The notes beneath the pieces are model-generated. The model worked only from the letters and a program-made list of their open reading frames with translations, was not told the DNA's origin and searched no databases. Shown here one piece after another: positions 35,234 through 43,291 of a stretch of DNA of 64,000 nt (its first letter is position 1; the number at the start of each line of letters is the position of its first letter). The position numbers and the translations under genes are program-made. The stretch is taken from assembly GCF_009909205.1 (NCBI RefSeq), contig NZ_JAAAPN010000002.1, positions 310,001-374,000 on the forward strand. Direction: 5' to 3'. Source of the stretch: Aquabacterium fontiphilum. Its GTDB lineage: Bacteria; Pseudomonadota; Gammaproteobacteria; Burkholderiales; Burkholderiaceae_C.

Positions 35234-36045
35234 GCGCAACGGCGCCCGGCTCCCAGCGCAGCGCGTCCGCGAGCAGCAGGGCGCCGCGCTCACGCTGGCC
35301 CCTGCCGCTGGCCGTTCCCGTTGCGACCTGGCGCCTGCTGAGGGTGTGGATCCATGTGCTGGGCGCGCTGGCGCGCACCTACACTGTCTGGCGGGCGCTG
35401 GATCGCCCTCGGCTGGAGGCGGTCACCCGTGTCTGGTCGGGGCAGTTGCTGGCGATCCTTGGGCTGCGTCTGGTGGTTCACGGCACGCCCCGTCCCGGCG
35501 CCAAGTTGATCGTGTCCAACCATGTGTCCTGGCTCGACATCGTGGCCATCAACGCGGTGGCGCCTTCCCGGTTCGTGTCCAAGGCCGAGGTGGCCCGCTG
35601 GCCGCTGGTGGGGCGCCTGGTGACCTATGCCCGCACGCTGTACCTGGTGCGCGAGCGCCGACGCGATGCCATGCGCGTCCTGGGCCTCATGGCGCAGGCC
35701 ATGAAGGACGGGGACACCGTGGCCGTGTTTCCCGAGGGCACCACAGGCCCAGGCGACCACGTCATGCATCTGCATCCCAATCTGTTGCAGGCCGCCATTG
35801 ACGCCCACGTGCCGGTCCAGCCCGTGGTGATTCGCTACGAAGACCCCTTCCACCGCTTCAGTCCGGAGCCCGCCTACGTGGGCGACACCAATCTGCTGCA
35901 GTCGCTGTGGTGGGTGGTCAGCGCGCGCGACGTCACGGTGCACGTGGGCTTTCTTGCCCCGCAAGCCGTCGCCCATGCGGACCGCCGCGCCCTGGCCGCC
36001 CGCCTTCATGAAGGCATGTCCGCATATCTGGAGCAGACTCCATGA
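35230..36045 (+). CDS. plsC: 1-acyl-sn-glycerol-3-phosphate acyltransferase
   Basis: A 271-residue membrane acyltransferase that makes phosphatidic acid from lysophosphatidic acid. The HX4D catalytic motif is NHVSWLD, and the substrate motif FPEGTTGPG is present. A hydrophobic N-terminal segment (LPLAVPVATWRLLRVWIHVLGAL) anchors it. It overlaps pyrC' by four bases and is last in the operon. Confidence 0.9.
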   Translation: MSATAPGSQRSASASSRAPRSRWPLPLAVPVATWRLLRVWIHVLGALARTYTVWRALDRPRLEAVTRVWSGQLLAILGLRLVVHGTPRPGAKLIVSNHVSWLDIVAINAVAPSRFVSKAEVARWPLVGRLVTYARTLYLVRERRRDAMRVLGLMAQAMKDGDTVAVFPEGTTGPGDHVMHLHPNLLQAAIDAHVPVQPVVIRYEDPFHRFSPEPAYVGDTNLLQSLWWVVSARDVTVHVGFLAPQAVAHADRRALAARLHEGMSAYLEQTP

Positions 36046-36077
36046 GGGTCTGACGTTCTGGCGCTGTGCGTGAAGAA

Positions 36078-36132
36078 TTGCACGTGGTGCAACAGCCTTT
36101 TCGGACAAAAGGTGTCAAGTAGTAACACTACT
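36078..36132. promoter_or_regulatory. Three successive inverted repeats upstream of the porin
   Basis: Within 55 bases lie TTGCAC-GTG-GTGCAA (36078-36092), CCTTTT-N5-AAAAGG (36096-36112) and AGTAGT-AAC-ACTACT (36118-36132), all perfect. They sit in the 208-base gap ahead of the porin gene and could be operators or mRNA structures. No T tract follows any of them. Confidence 0.5.
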
Positions 36133-36253
36133 CTGACGACAACCGCTCAGCCTTTCGGCAAAGTGGTTGCGCACCCGGACTGACGCGCGTCGCGCATTCA
36201 GGCGCGGCGTCGGACGAGGTGGCGCACCGTCAACCCTGTTGAGGAGTCACTCC

Positions 36254-37552
36254 ATGTCCGATAAATCCCTCCGGCGCCTTCCCCTGGCGGCCGCGGCCCT
36301 GCTTGTGTGCGTGAGCGCGCAGGCTGACTACACGTCTCCCGATGGCAAGTTCCACATGTCTGGCTTTGGCACGGTGGGCTACAGCCGCTCGTCGACAGAT
36401 GACGTGCTGTTTAACTACAAGGGTCAGGGCGGCGGGTCCAAGAAGTCCGGCAGCTTCCATCCGGACTCCAAGATCGCCGTGCAGGGCACGTACAGCATCA
36501 CTGACAAGGTGTCTGGCACGGCGCAGATCATGACCAAGTACAACGCCGAAGGCGACTATGTGCCGACCTTCGAGTGGGCTTTTGCCAAGTGGCAGGCGCT
36601 TCCCTCATTGGCTTTGCGAGGCGGCAAGATGGGCGCGCCCTTCTTCATGATCTCGGATTTCCGCGACGTGGGTTATGCCAACACCACCGTGCGCCCCCCT
36701 CTGGACGTCTATGCCCAGGTGCCTGTCAGCAACTTCGAGGGGGTCGATGCCACTCACCAGTTGTCCTTGGGCGCCATGACGCTGACCTCCAGTCTTTGGC
36801 TGGGTGAAGCGCGTGCCGATTACACCAACTCTTTGAGCAGCGCACCCGCCACCATCAAGATCAAGAATCTGACGGGCCTCAATCTGCTGGCAGAGTTTGA
36901 CAACGGCATCTCATTGCGGTTTGGCCACGCGCAAGGCAAGTTGAGCATCGGATCGCCGTCGTCTGATCAGATCAAGGCGGGTCTGGCACCTGCGCTGGCG
37001 GGCCTGGCTGGTCCAGCAGTGCAAGCGCACGCCCAGGCTTTGGCCGCGGCCATCACCCAAGATGACGATGACGCGTCATTCTCCGGTGTCGGTATCTCCT
37101 ACGACCAAAATGACTGGGTGCTGTCTGCCGAGTACACCAAGCGTCGCATCGATGGCGGTTACGTCGCAGAGACCACAGGCTGGTATGCCACGGTGGGACA
37201 TCGGTTCGGTGCCTGGCTGCCCTACGTCGGGTATGGCAAGGTGAAGGTGGATGACCCGAACGCAGTGATGCCCAGTGGCCCGCTGCCGGCCAACAACCCC
37301 GCGGTCGTGGGTGTTCAGGCCACGCTCAACACCCAAAAGGTGAGTCAGAAAACTGCCACGGTCGGGGTCCGCTGGGATGCCAAGCCCGGACTGGCAGTCA
37401 AGGCCCAGTTCGACCGCGTCAGCAAGCCGGCGAACTCGTACGGTATGTTCCTGACCGCTGACCCTGTGGGAGACATTGCCGGCGGTAGCCAGTTCCTCAA
37501 CGCCAAGAAGAACATCAACGTCGTGACCCTCTCGGTCGATTTCGTGTTCTGA
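36254..37552 (+). CDS. Outer-membrane porin-like beta-barrel protein
   Basis: A 432-residue exported protein. The signal peptide covers about residues 1-24 (LPLAAAALLVCVSAQA). The mature part has alternating hydrophobic strands typical of beta barrels (GFGTVGYSRSS, SLALRGGKMGAPFF, WVLSAEYTKRR, WYATVGHRFG) and ends in Phe (LSVDFVF), the usual BAM signal. GAGGAG lies eight bases before the ATG. The partner gene 19 bases downstream encodes a small phosphate-binding-like protein, so anion uptake is a reasonable but unproved guess. The exact porin class is not certain. Confidence 0.8.
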   Translation: MSDKSLRRLPLAAAALLVCVSAQADYTSPDGKFHMSGFGTVGYSRSSTDDVLFNYKGQGGGSKKSGSFHPDSKIAVQGTYSITDKVSGTAQIMTKYNAEGDYVPTFEWAFAKWQALPSLALRGGKMGAPFFMISDFRDVGYANTTVRPPLDVYAQVPVSNFEGVDATHQLSLGAMTLTSSLWLGEARADYTNSLSSAPATIKIKNLTGLNLLAEFDNGISLRFGHAQGKLSIGSPSSDQIKAGLAPALAGLAGPAVQAHAQALAAAITQDDDDASFSGVGISYDQNDWVLSAEYTKRRIDGGYVAETTGWYATVGHRFGAWLPYVGYGKVKVDDPNAVMPSGPLPANNPAVVGVQATLNTQKVSQKTATVGVRWDAKPGLAVKAQFDRVSKPANSYGMFLTADPVGDIAGGSQFLNAKKNINVVTLSVDFVF

Positions 37553-37571
37553 ACCGAAGGGAGTCCACATC

Positions 37572-38003
37572 ATGAAACTCACACACACCCTTCATGCCCT
37601 GGCCGCTGTCGGCCTGCTGACCCTGGCCCAGGCTGCCAGCGCGCAGATCGCTGTGATCGTCAATCCCAAGAGCCAGATGGCTTCCATGACACAGGAGCAG
37701 GTCGCGGCCATTTTCCTGGGCAAGAGCAACCGCCTGCCTTCCGGTGCCACCGCTGTGCCAGCGGATCTGCCTGAGTCCAGCGCCGTGCGGGAGCAGTTCT
37801 ACAGCAAGGCAGCAGGCAAGAGCTCGGCTCAGGTGAAAGCCACCTGGGCGCGGCTGACGTTCTCCGGCAAGGCAACGCCACCTCGCGAGATGTCCACGGC
37901 CGCCGATGTCAAGAAGCATGTGGCCAGCAATGTGGACGCGATCGGCTACATTGAGCAGTCGGCCGTGGATAACACGGTCAAGGTGGTGCTGGTCGTCGAC
38001 TGA
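37572..38003 (+). CDS. Small periplasmic phosphate-binding-like protein
   Basis: A 143-residue exported protein. Signal peptide ends near residue 23 (LTLAQAASA). The mature part resembles one lobe of PstS-type binding proteins (IAVIVNPKSQMASMTQEQVAAIFLGK, AVREQFYSKAAGKSSAQVKATWARLTFSGKATPP, NVDAIGYIEQSAV). It is less than half the length of PstS and has no transporter genes near it. Cotranscription with the porin is likely (19-base gap), and a strong terminator follows. Confidence 0.78.
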   Translation: MKLTHTLHALAAVGLLTLAQAASAQIAVIVNPKSQMASMTQEQVAAIFLGKSNRLPSGATAVPADLPESSAVREQFYSKAAGKSSAQVKATWARLTFSGKATPPREMSTAADVKKHVASNVDAIGYIEQSAVDNTVKVVLVVD

Positions 38004-38025
38004 GAAAGGCCCGCATCAGCGAACA

Positions 38026-38060
38026 GGGGTGCCGATGTCCTGAGCATTGGCACCCCTTTT
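38026..38060 (+). terminator. Rho-independent terminator after porin operon
   Basis: GGGGTGCC (38026-38033) pairs with GGCACCCC (38049-38056), extended by ATG/CAT inside, followed by TTTT. It closes the porin plus binding-protein unit 23 bases after the stop. Confidence 0.85.
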
Positions 38061-38093
38061 GCCATGGCGCAAGCTACAGTCATCTACGACACC

Positions 38094-38099
38094 TACAAT
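38094..38099 (+). promoter_or_regulatory. Candidate -10 element for the desaturase
   Basis: TACAAT lies 28 bases before the chosen desaturase ATG and after the terminator of the previous operon. No good -35 is seen at 17 bases. It supports the start at 38127 over an ATG at 38064, which would lie upstream of it. Confidence 0.4.
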
Positions 38100-38126
38100 C
38101 CCGCATCCTCTTACTGGTTCTCTCGC

Positions 38127-39356
38127 ATGTCTGATTTTCTGTTGTCCGGGCCCGTCCACGACGCCCTGGTGAACTGGGCGATACAAGGCCTGGCCGACGC
38201 CAGCTGGTGGCAAATTGTTGCCTTCACCTTGCTGGTGACGCACATCACGATCGCATCTGTCACCATCTTCCTGCATCGTGCTCAGGCTCATCGCTCGCTC
38301 GAGCTGCATGCCGCTCCGTCACATTTCTTCCGCTTCTGGCTGTGGTTGACGACGAGCACGGTGACCAAGCAATGGGTGGCGGTCCACCGCAAGCACCACG
38401 CCAAGTGCGAAACCGACGAAGATCCGCACAGCCCGGTGGCCCATGGCATCCGCAAGGTGCTGCTGGAAGGGCGTGAGCTTTATCGCGAAGAGGCGCTCAA
38501 GGAAGACACGCTCAAAAAGTACGGCCACAACACGCCCGACGACTGGCTTGAGCGACACCTCTATACCCCGCGCAACAACTGGGGCCCGATCCTGATGCTG
38601 CTGATTGATGTGGCGCTGTTCGGCGCCATCGGCATCACCGTCTGGGCGGTGCAGATGTTGTGGATTCCCATTTTTGCTGCCGGTGTCATCAATGGCCTGG
38701 GGCATTTCTGGGGCTACCGCAACTTCGAAGCGCCGGACGCGTCCACCAACGTGTCGCCGTGGGGCATCCTGATTGGCGGCGAAGAGCTGCACAACAACCA
38801 CCACACCTATCCCACATCGGCCAAGCTCTCGGTCAAGCCCTATGAGTTCGACATCGGCTGGGGCTACATCCGTCTGATGGAAATGGCGGGGCTGGCGAAG
38901 GTGCGCAAGACGCCGCCTCGCCTGCAGTTGGGCGACATCAAGCCTGTGGCCGACGCCAAGACGCTCGAGGCCATCGTGGCCAACCGGTATGAGCTGATGG
39001 CTGGTTACGCCCGCGAGGTGCGGCTGGCCTGCACGGCAGAGGTGCAGCGTTTGAAGGCATCGGGTGAGACTTCTGCCGCACGTCAGCTGGAACGCGTACG
39101 AAAGTGGCTGCACCGCGACGTGGCCCAAATGCCGGAAGGCATGCCCCAAGCGGTGGACCAGGCGCTCGCCGAGCACCCCAAGCTGGCCAAGTTGATCGCC
39201 ATGCGTGAAGAGTTGCGGGCGCTGTGGACGCGTACCAATGTGTCCGCTGAGCAGCTCGTGCTGGACCTTCAGGCATGGTGTCACCGTGCCGAATCCAGCG
39301 GCATCGCCGCCCTGCAGGAGTTCTCCCACAAGTTGCGAGCCGCACACGCCACCTGA
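38127..39356 (+). CDS. Fatty-acid (acyl-CoA delta-9 type) desaturase
   Basis: A 409-residue integral membrane di-iron desaturase. The three His boxes are present: HRAQAH, HRKHH and HNNHH. Two hydrophobic pairs (WWQIVAFTLLVTHITIASVTIF and GPILMLLIDVALFGAIGITVWAVQMLWIPIFAAGVINGLGHF) fit the fold. A long C-terminal part after the third box (about residues 240-409) is soluble and charged. It should introduce a double bond into acyl chains and so adjust membrane fluidity. The gene stands alone between two terminators. Confidence 0.9.
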   Translation: MSDFLLSGPVHDALVNWAIQGLADASWWQIVAFTLLVTHITIASVTIFLHRAQAHRSLELHAAPSHFFRFWLWLTTSTVTKQWVAVHRKHHAKCETDEDPHSPVAHGIRKVLLEGRELYREEALKEDTLKKYGHNTPDDWLERHLYTPRNNWGPILMLLIDVALFGAIGITVWAVQMLWIPIFAAGVINGLGHFWGYRNFEAPDASTNVSPWGILIGGEELHNNHHTYPTSAKLSVKPYEFDIGWGYIRLMEMAGLAKVRKTPPRLQLGDIKPVADAKTLEAIVANRYELMAGYAREVRLACTAEVQRLKASGETSAARQLERVRKWLHRDVAQMPEGMPQAVDQALAEHPKLAKLIAMREELRALWTRTNVSAEQLVLDLQAWCHRAESSGIAALQEFSHKLRAAHAT

Positions 39357-39381
39357 TCCGCGCCTTCGCTCTACTCCAAGG

Positions 39382-39413
39382 GCCGCTGACGTCGTCGACG
39401 CAGCGGCTTTTTT
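39382..39413 (+). terminator. Rho-independent terminator after the desaturase
   Basis: GCCGCTG (39382-39388) and CAGCGGC (39401-39407) form a 7-bp stem with a 12-base loop, followed by TTTTTT. It insulates the following kinase cluster from read-through. Confidence 0.88.
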
Positions 39414-39579
39414 CATGGCGTCGTCTCGTTCCCGGGCTCGCACCGCAATCACGTGTCGTGCTGCAGCGTGAACGATGTCGCGCGTTTGTCCGTTTTGGGC
39501 CGGGCAGACGCCGCTTTTCCGTTTCAGTTTTGCGTGCCTGTCCCGTAATCTGGGATGGACTTCGACAAGGCAGAACAAG

Positions 39580-41877
39580 ATGGACGAAGCAGTGATGCGC
39601 CAGACCGGACTGCAGCAGCGGGGTGCGTCGACACAGAGCGGCGCAGGGGCCTCTCCGAACCCGATGCGCAAGATCATCATCATGGTCGGCGTGGCCATTC
39701 TGGTGTTCCTCGGCGTAACCACGCTGAGCGTTCAGAACTCGTTTCGCAGCAGCGACCAGCTGACCGGCGTGAAGGAAGTCTATTTCCCGGTGCTGCAGAA
39801 GATCGAGGCCAACATCGTGCGCCTCGACAAGATGGAAGAGCTGTTCATGCGCTCCGTCATGATTGGCGAGACCGATCCGCTTGACGAGGCGCAGGACTTC
39901 TATCAGCAGGCAGACGCAGCCTTTGTCGAGATCGAGACCATCTATCCGGCCCGTAAGGCAGACTTGGAGGCCTTGCGCAAGGAGTTCCGGGCCTACAACG
40001 AGCTGGCGCTGTCGACTGCCAAAGCCTTTCTGGACAAGGCCGACATCGACATGCCCACGCAGACGCGCCGCATGAACGATGCGCTGAACGCGTTGCGCGA
40101 GTCCATCAAGCGCTTCCGCGAATCCAGCTACGACAACTTCGTCAGCACGCTGGCCGACTCGCAGGCCACGGTCAAGCTCAATCTGTACATGGGCATGGCG
40201 CTGGGCGTGATGAACCTGTGTTTCATGGGGGTGCTGGTCTTCTTCATTCGCAACAACGTGCGCATGATGGCGGTCATCGCGGAGCAGAACGCGACCCTGG
40301 AGCGGCGCGTCGCCGAGCGCACATCGCAGCTGCGTCAGAAGACGAACGACATCCAGGCCATGTTGCAGAACATGCCGCAGGGCGTGATGACGGTGATGCC
40401 GGGTGGGGTCATCCATCCAGAGTACTCAGCCTATATGGAGGCGATCTTTGGCACCCGCGAGATTGCGGGACGCCAGGTGATGGATCTTGTGTTCGCCAAC
40501 TCCAGTGTGGGCTCCAATGACCTGTCACAGGTGGATGCGGCGATCGGTTCGTGCATCGGCGAAGACGTGATGAACTACGAGTTCAACGCCCACCTGCTGG
40601 TCACCGAGTTTGACAAGACCCTGCCTGACGGCAGCGTCAAGAGCCTGGAGCTGAGCTGGTCGCCGATCGCCGACGACAACGATGTGGTCGAAAAGCTGAT
40701 GCTGTGCGTGCGCGACGTCACCGAGCTCAAGCGGCTGGCGAGCGAAGCAGGTGCCCAAAAGCGCGAGCTGGAAATCATCGGGCAGATTCTGGCGGTCAGC
40801 CAGGAGAAGTTCCAGGAGTTCATCGACAGCGCCCACCGCTTCATCGCCGAGAACGAAACACTGGTCCGCGAGGCCACCGGCAAGGATGCGGACACCATCG
40901 GCCTGCTGTTCCGCAACATGCACACCATCAAGGGCAACGCACGCACCTACGGCCTGCTGCACATGACCAATATCGTGCACGAGACCGAGCAGGAGTACGA
41001 CGCCCTGCGCAAGGACGACGACAAGCCGTGGGACGCGGACCACCTGCTGGCCCAGCTGGCTGCAGTCAAAGCACTGGTCGACGAGTACCAGAAGGTCAAT
41101 GAGGTCAAGCTGGGCCGCAAGGGCCCGGGCCGCCGTGGCAGCGTGGAGCGCTTCCTCATGGTCGAGAAGGACCAGGTGGCCCGCGCGCTGGCCTTGATCG
41201 AGTCGGCCCACCAGGCAGAAAGCCGTGACGTGCAGTCCGTGCTGAAAGAGGTCGGGCAGACCCTGCAGCTCATCGGCACCGACAGCATGTCTCACGTGCT
41301 GGCAGGCATTGTCGAGTCCTTGCCTTCGCTGGCACGGGAGCTGGGCAAGGAACCGCCCAAGGTCACCATCGACGACCATGGCATCGCCGTGCGCAACCAG
41401 GTCACCGGTCTGCTGAAGAACGTCTTCACCCACCTGTTGCGCAATGCCATGGACCACGGCCTGGAAACGGCGGAGGCACGGCTGGCCGCCGGTAAGGATC
41501 CAGCCGGACACATCCACCTGACACTGGCGCTGGACGGCGACACGCTGACGATGCAATTGGGCGACGACGGTCGCGGGCTGGCTGTGGGCAAGATCCGCGA
41601 GAAGGCCATGGCCCGAGGTCTGGTCAGCGAGGGCGCGCTGCCCGATCCGGAAACCGCGGCCAACCTGATCTTCGCCTCCGGTTTCTCCACCGCTGAACAG
41701 GTGACCGAGGTATCGGGGCGCGGTGTGGGGATGGATGCCGTCAAAGGCTTCCTGCAGAAGGAGGGCGGCGACGTGGCCATTCGCTTCACCGGCGGGCGCG
41801 CTGAGGACGAGTGGCGCCCGTTCGAGCTGTTGATCACGCTGCCTGCCCGTTTCGCCGTGAAGACCGGTGTGGCCTGA
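39580..41877 (+). CDS. Membrane-bound CheA-like kinase, four-helix sensor
   Basis: A 765-residue kinase. TM1 (about 30-50) and TM2 (about 200-223) enclose a helical periplasmic domain of four-helix-bundle style. A coiled coil (LERRVAERTSQLRQKTNDIQ), a PAS-like domain (about 260-375), an Hpt domain with H448 (NMHTIKGNARTYG) and a CheA-type ATPase follow (N622 in LLRNAMDHG; DDGRGL; SGFSTAEQVTEVSGRGVGMDAV). The chain stops right after the ATPase: the CheW-like P5 domain of CheA is missing. The output half closely matches the 44760-47630 kinase. The likely partner is the CheY in the cluster. AAGG precedes the ATG. Confidence 0.88.
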   Translation: MDEAVMRQTGLQQRGASTQSGAGASPNPMRKIIIMVGVAILVFLGVTTLSVQNSFRSSDQLTGVKEVYFPVLQKIEANIVRLDKMEELFMRSVMIGETDPLDEAQDFYQQADAAFVEIETIYPARKADLEALRKEFRAYNELALSTAKAFLDKADIDMPTQTRRMNDALNALRESIKRFRESSYDNFVSTLADSQATVKLNLYMGMALGVMNLCFMGVLVFFIRNNVRMMAVIAEQNATLERRVAERTSQLRQKTNDIQAMLQNMPQGVMTVMPGGVIHPEYSAYMEAIFGTREIAGRQVMDLVFANSSVGSNDLSQVDAAIGSCIGEDVMNYEFNAHLLVTEFDKTLPDGSVKSLELSWSPIADDNDVVEKLMLCVRDVTELKRLASEAGAQKRELEIIGQILAVSQEKFQEFIDSAHRFIAENETLVREATGKDADTIGLLFRNMHTIKGNARTYGLLHMTNIVHETEQEYDALRKDDDKPWDADHLLAQLAAVKALVDEYQKVNEVKLGRKGPGRRGSVERFLMVEKDQVARALALIESAHQAESRDVQSVLKEVGQTLQLIGTDSMSHVLAGIVESLPSLARELGKEPPKVTIDDHGIAVRNQVTGLLKNVFTHLLRNAMDHGLETAEARLAAGKDPAGHIHLTLALDGDTLTMQLGDDGRGLAVGKIREKAMARGLVSEGALPDPETAANLIFASGFSTAEQVTEVSGRGVGMDAVKGFLQKEGGDVAIRFTGGRAEDEWRPFELLITLPARFAVKTGVA

Positions 41878-41909
41878 GGGCTCATCCCACTTCACCTTCC
41901 TGTCGCGCA

Positions 41910-41917
41910 GCCGATAA
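41910..41917 (+). promoter_or_regulatory. Exact FliA-type -10 octamer GCCGATAA
   Basis: GCCGATAA matches the sigma-28 -10 consensus at all eight positions, 43 bases before the mini-receptor start. The -35 position 15 bases upstream reads TTCA rather than TAAA, so this is only a possible internal promoter for the rest of the cluster. Confidence 0.35.
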
Positions 41918-41960
41918 CGGGACAGACTGATTGGAATTCAGGACAAGGCAAAGGTTCAAG

Positions 41961-42689
41961 ATGTGGCTAGACCTCGGATTGTTCTTGATCGGCGGCCTCG
42001 CTGGCTGCCTGATCACTGGCTGGTGGATGCGACGCATGCTGCGCGCACGCGGTGAACTGGTGCCGGCTGCCGTCGCCGCAGAACGTGAGCGGGAGCTGCT
42101 GGTGCGCATCAGCGAGCTCGAAGGCGAGCTGCGTGAGCACCAACAGACGCTGGAGTCCCGCCACGCCACGTCTCAGGCCGAACTCGCCCAACTGCGTGAC
42201 AACCTGGAGCAGCAGCTTCAGCATGTGCAAAGCGGCGCAGCAGGTACGCGCGAGCAGGCCTTGGTAGCCTGCAACCAGCTCGCTGAGTCCATCACCAAGC
42301 TGCTGGGTCTGATCAAGACCTTCGAGCGCTGGCATGCGGACATGAGTGTGCTACTGACCCACAACCGCGAGATGCACGAGCGCAATGACGAGTTTGCCGC
42401 CATCGTCCGCCAGGTCGTCATCGTCGCGCTGAATGCGTCGATCGAAGCGGCGCGAGCCGGGGAGATGGGCAAAGGTTTTGCGGTGGTGGCCAATGAGGTG
42501 CGCGCGTTGGCCAATCGGGCTGAGGCCTTGTCGAATGACTACCGCAATAACCTCCATAAGAACGACCTGATCACCACCACGACCTTCCAGGACCTGCAGG
42601 CTGGCGGCAAGATGATCATTGGTGCCGTCACAGAGCTGCAGGTCATCAACAACCGGACGCGCAGCGCGCTCGTGACCGAGCTTGCGTGA
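41961..42689 (+). CDS. One-TM mini-chemoreceptor-like protein
   Basis: A 242-residue protein with one N-terminal membrane helix (residues 3-21), a coiled coil (about 35-95) and a chemoreceptor hairpin tip at 156-186 (ALNASIEAARAGEMGKGFAVVANEVRALANRA). There is no periplasmic domain, no HAMP, and the helices on either side of the tip are far shorter than in normal receptors. It could scaffold or switch the two membrane kinases, although these lack the CheW-like domain that normally docks receptors. Position between the kinases and CheX supports a role in this system. Confidence 0.8.
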   Translation: MWLDLGLFLIGGLAGCLITGWWMRRMLRARGELVPAAVAAERERELLVRISELEGELREHQQTLESRHATSQAELAQLRDNLEQQLQHVQSGAAGTREQALVACNQLAESITKLLGLIKTFERWHADMSVLLTHNREMHERNDEFAAIVRQVVIVALNASIEAARAGEMGKGFAVVANEVRALANRAEALSNDYRNNLHKNDLITTTTFQDLQAGGKMIIGAVTELQVINNRTRSALVTELA

Positions 42690-42695
42690 CACCCC

Positions 42696-43250
42696 ATGAT
42701 CAGTCAGCAAGCCAAGGACGCGTTCGAGTTCTTTGTGTGCAATGCGCTCAAGGGCGCGTTGGTGTCGGCACCGGACGACCGCTGCGAGGTGACGGTCATA
42801 GACGACCCCGGCGAGATCAAAGAGCAGAAGTTCGTGCTGTTGACGGTCTCGTCTTACCTCTTCCGCGCGATGACGCTGGTGCACTTTACGTTGGATGCGC
42901 CCACGCGCTTGCACTTGGCTGCCATCAACCGCGCTGAGGTGGGCAGCATGAGCCAGGATGACTTCTTGGACGTCATCGGCGAGGTGGGCAACATCTTCTG
43001 CGGCGCGCTCAACCGGGACCTGGCGCACCACTTTCCCTACCTGGGCATGTCCACACCCAATGTGCTGGACCGCCACTGCATCGACTACCTCGACGAGCTG
43101 GATGCGAGCTACATCCGGCATTTCCGTGTCGTCGTCAATGACGCGCTCACGCTGCATGCCAGCCTGTGCGTCTGCGATTTCGCCGACATCGATTTCCATG
43201 TCGACACCACCGCGGTCGAAGAGAGCAACGGCGAGCTGGAGTTGTTCTGA
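42696..43250 (+). CDS. CheX-type phosphatase
   Basis: A 184-residue protein with the CheC/CheX/FliY catalytic pattern D-x3-E-x2-N at D92, E96 and N99 (LDVIGEVGNIFCGALNRDL), followed by P121 in GMSTP. In the family these Glu and Asn residues remove phosphate from CheY-P. The C-terminus is GELELF. It starts six bases after the mini-receptor and precedes a second CheX-like gene. Its probable substrate is the CheY at 44288-44656. Confidence 0.82.
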   Translation: MISQQAKDAFEFFVCNALKGALVSAPDDRCEVTVIDDPGEIKEQKFVLLTVSSYLFRAMTLVHFTLDAPTRLHLAAINRAEVGSMSQDDFLDVIGEVGNIFCGALNRDLAHHFPYLGMSTPNVLDRHCIDYLDELDASYIRHFRVVVNDALTLHASLCVCDFADIDFHVDTTAVEESNGELELF

Positions 43251-43291
43251 GCGTAGCTCGCATCTTCCATTCATCACGAGAGGAATCACCC

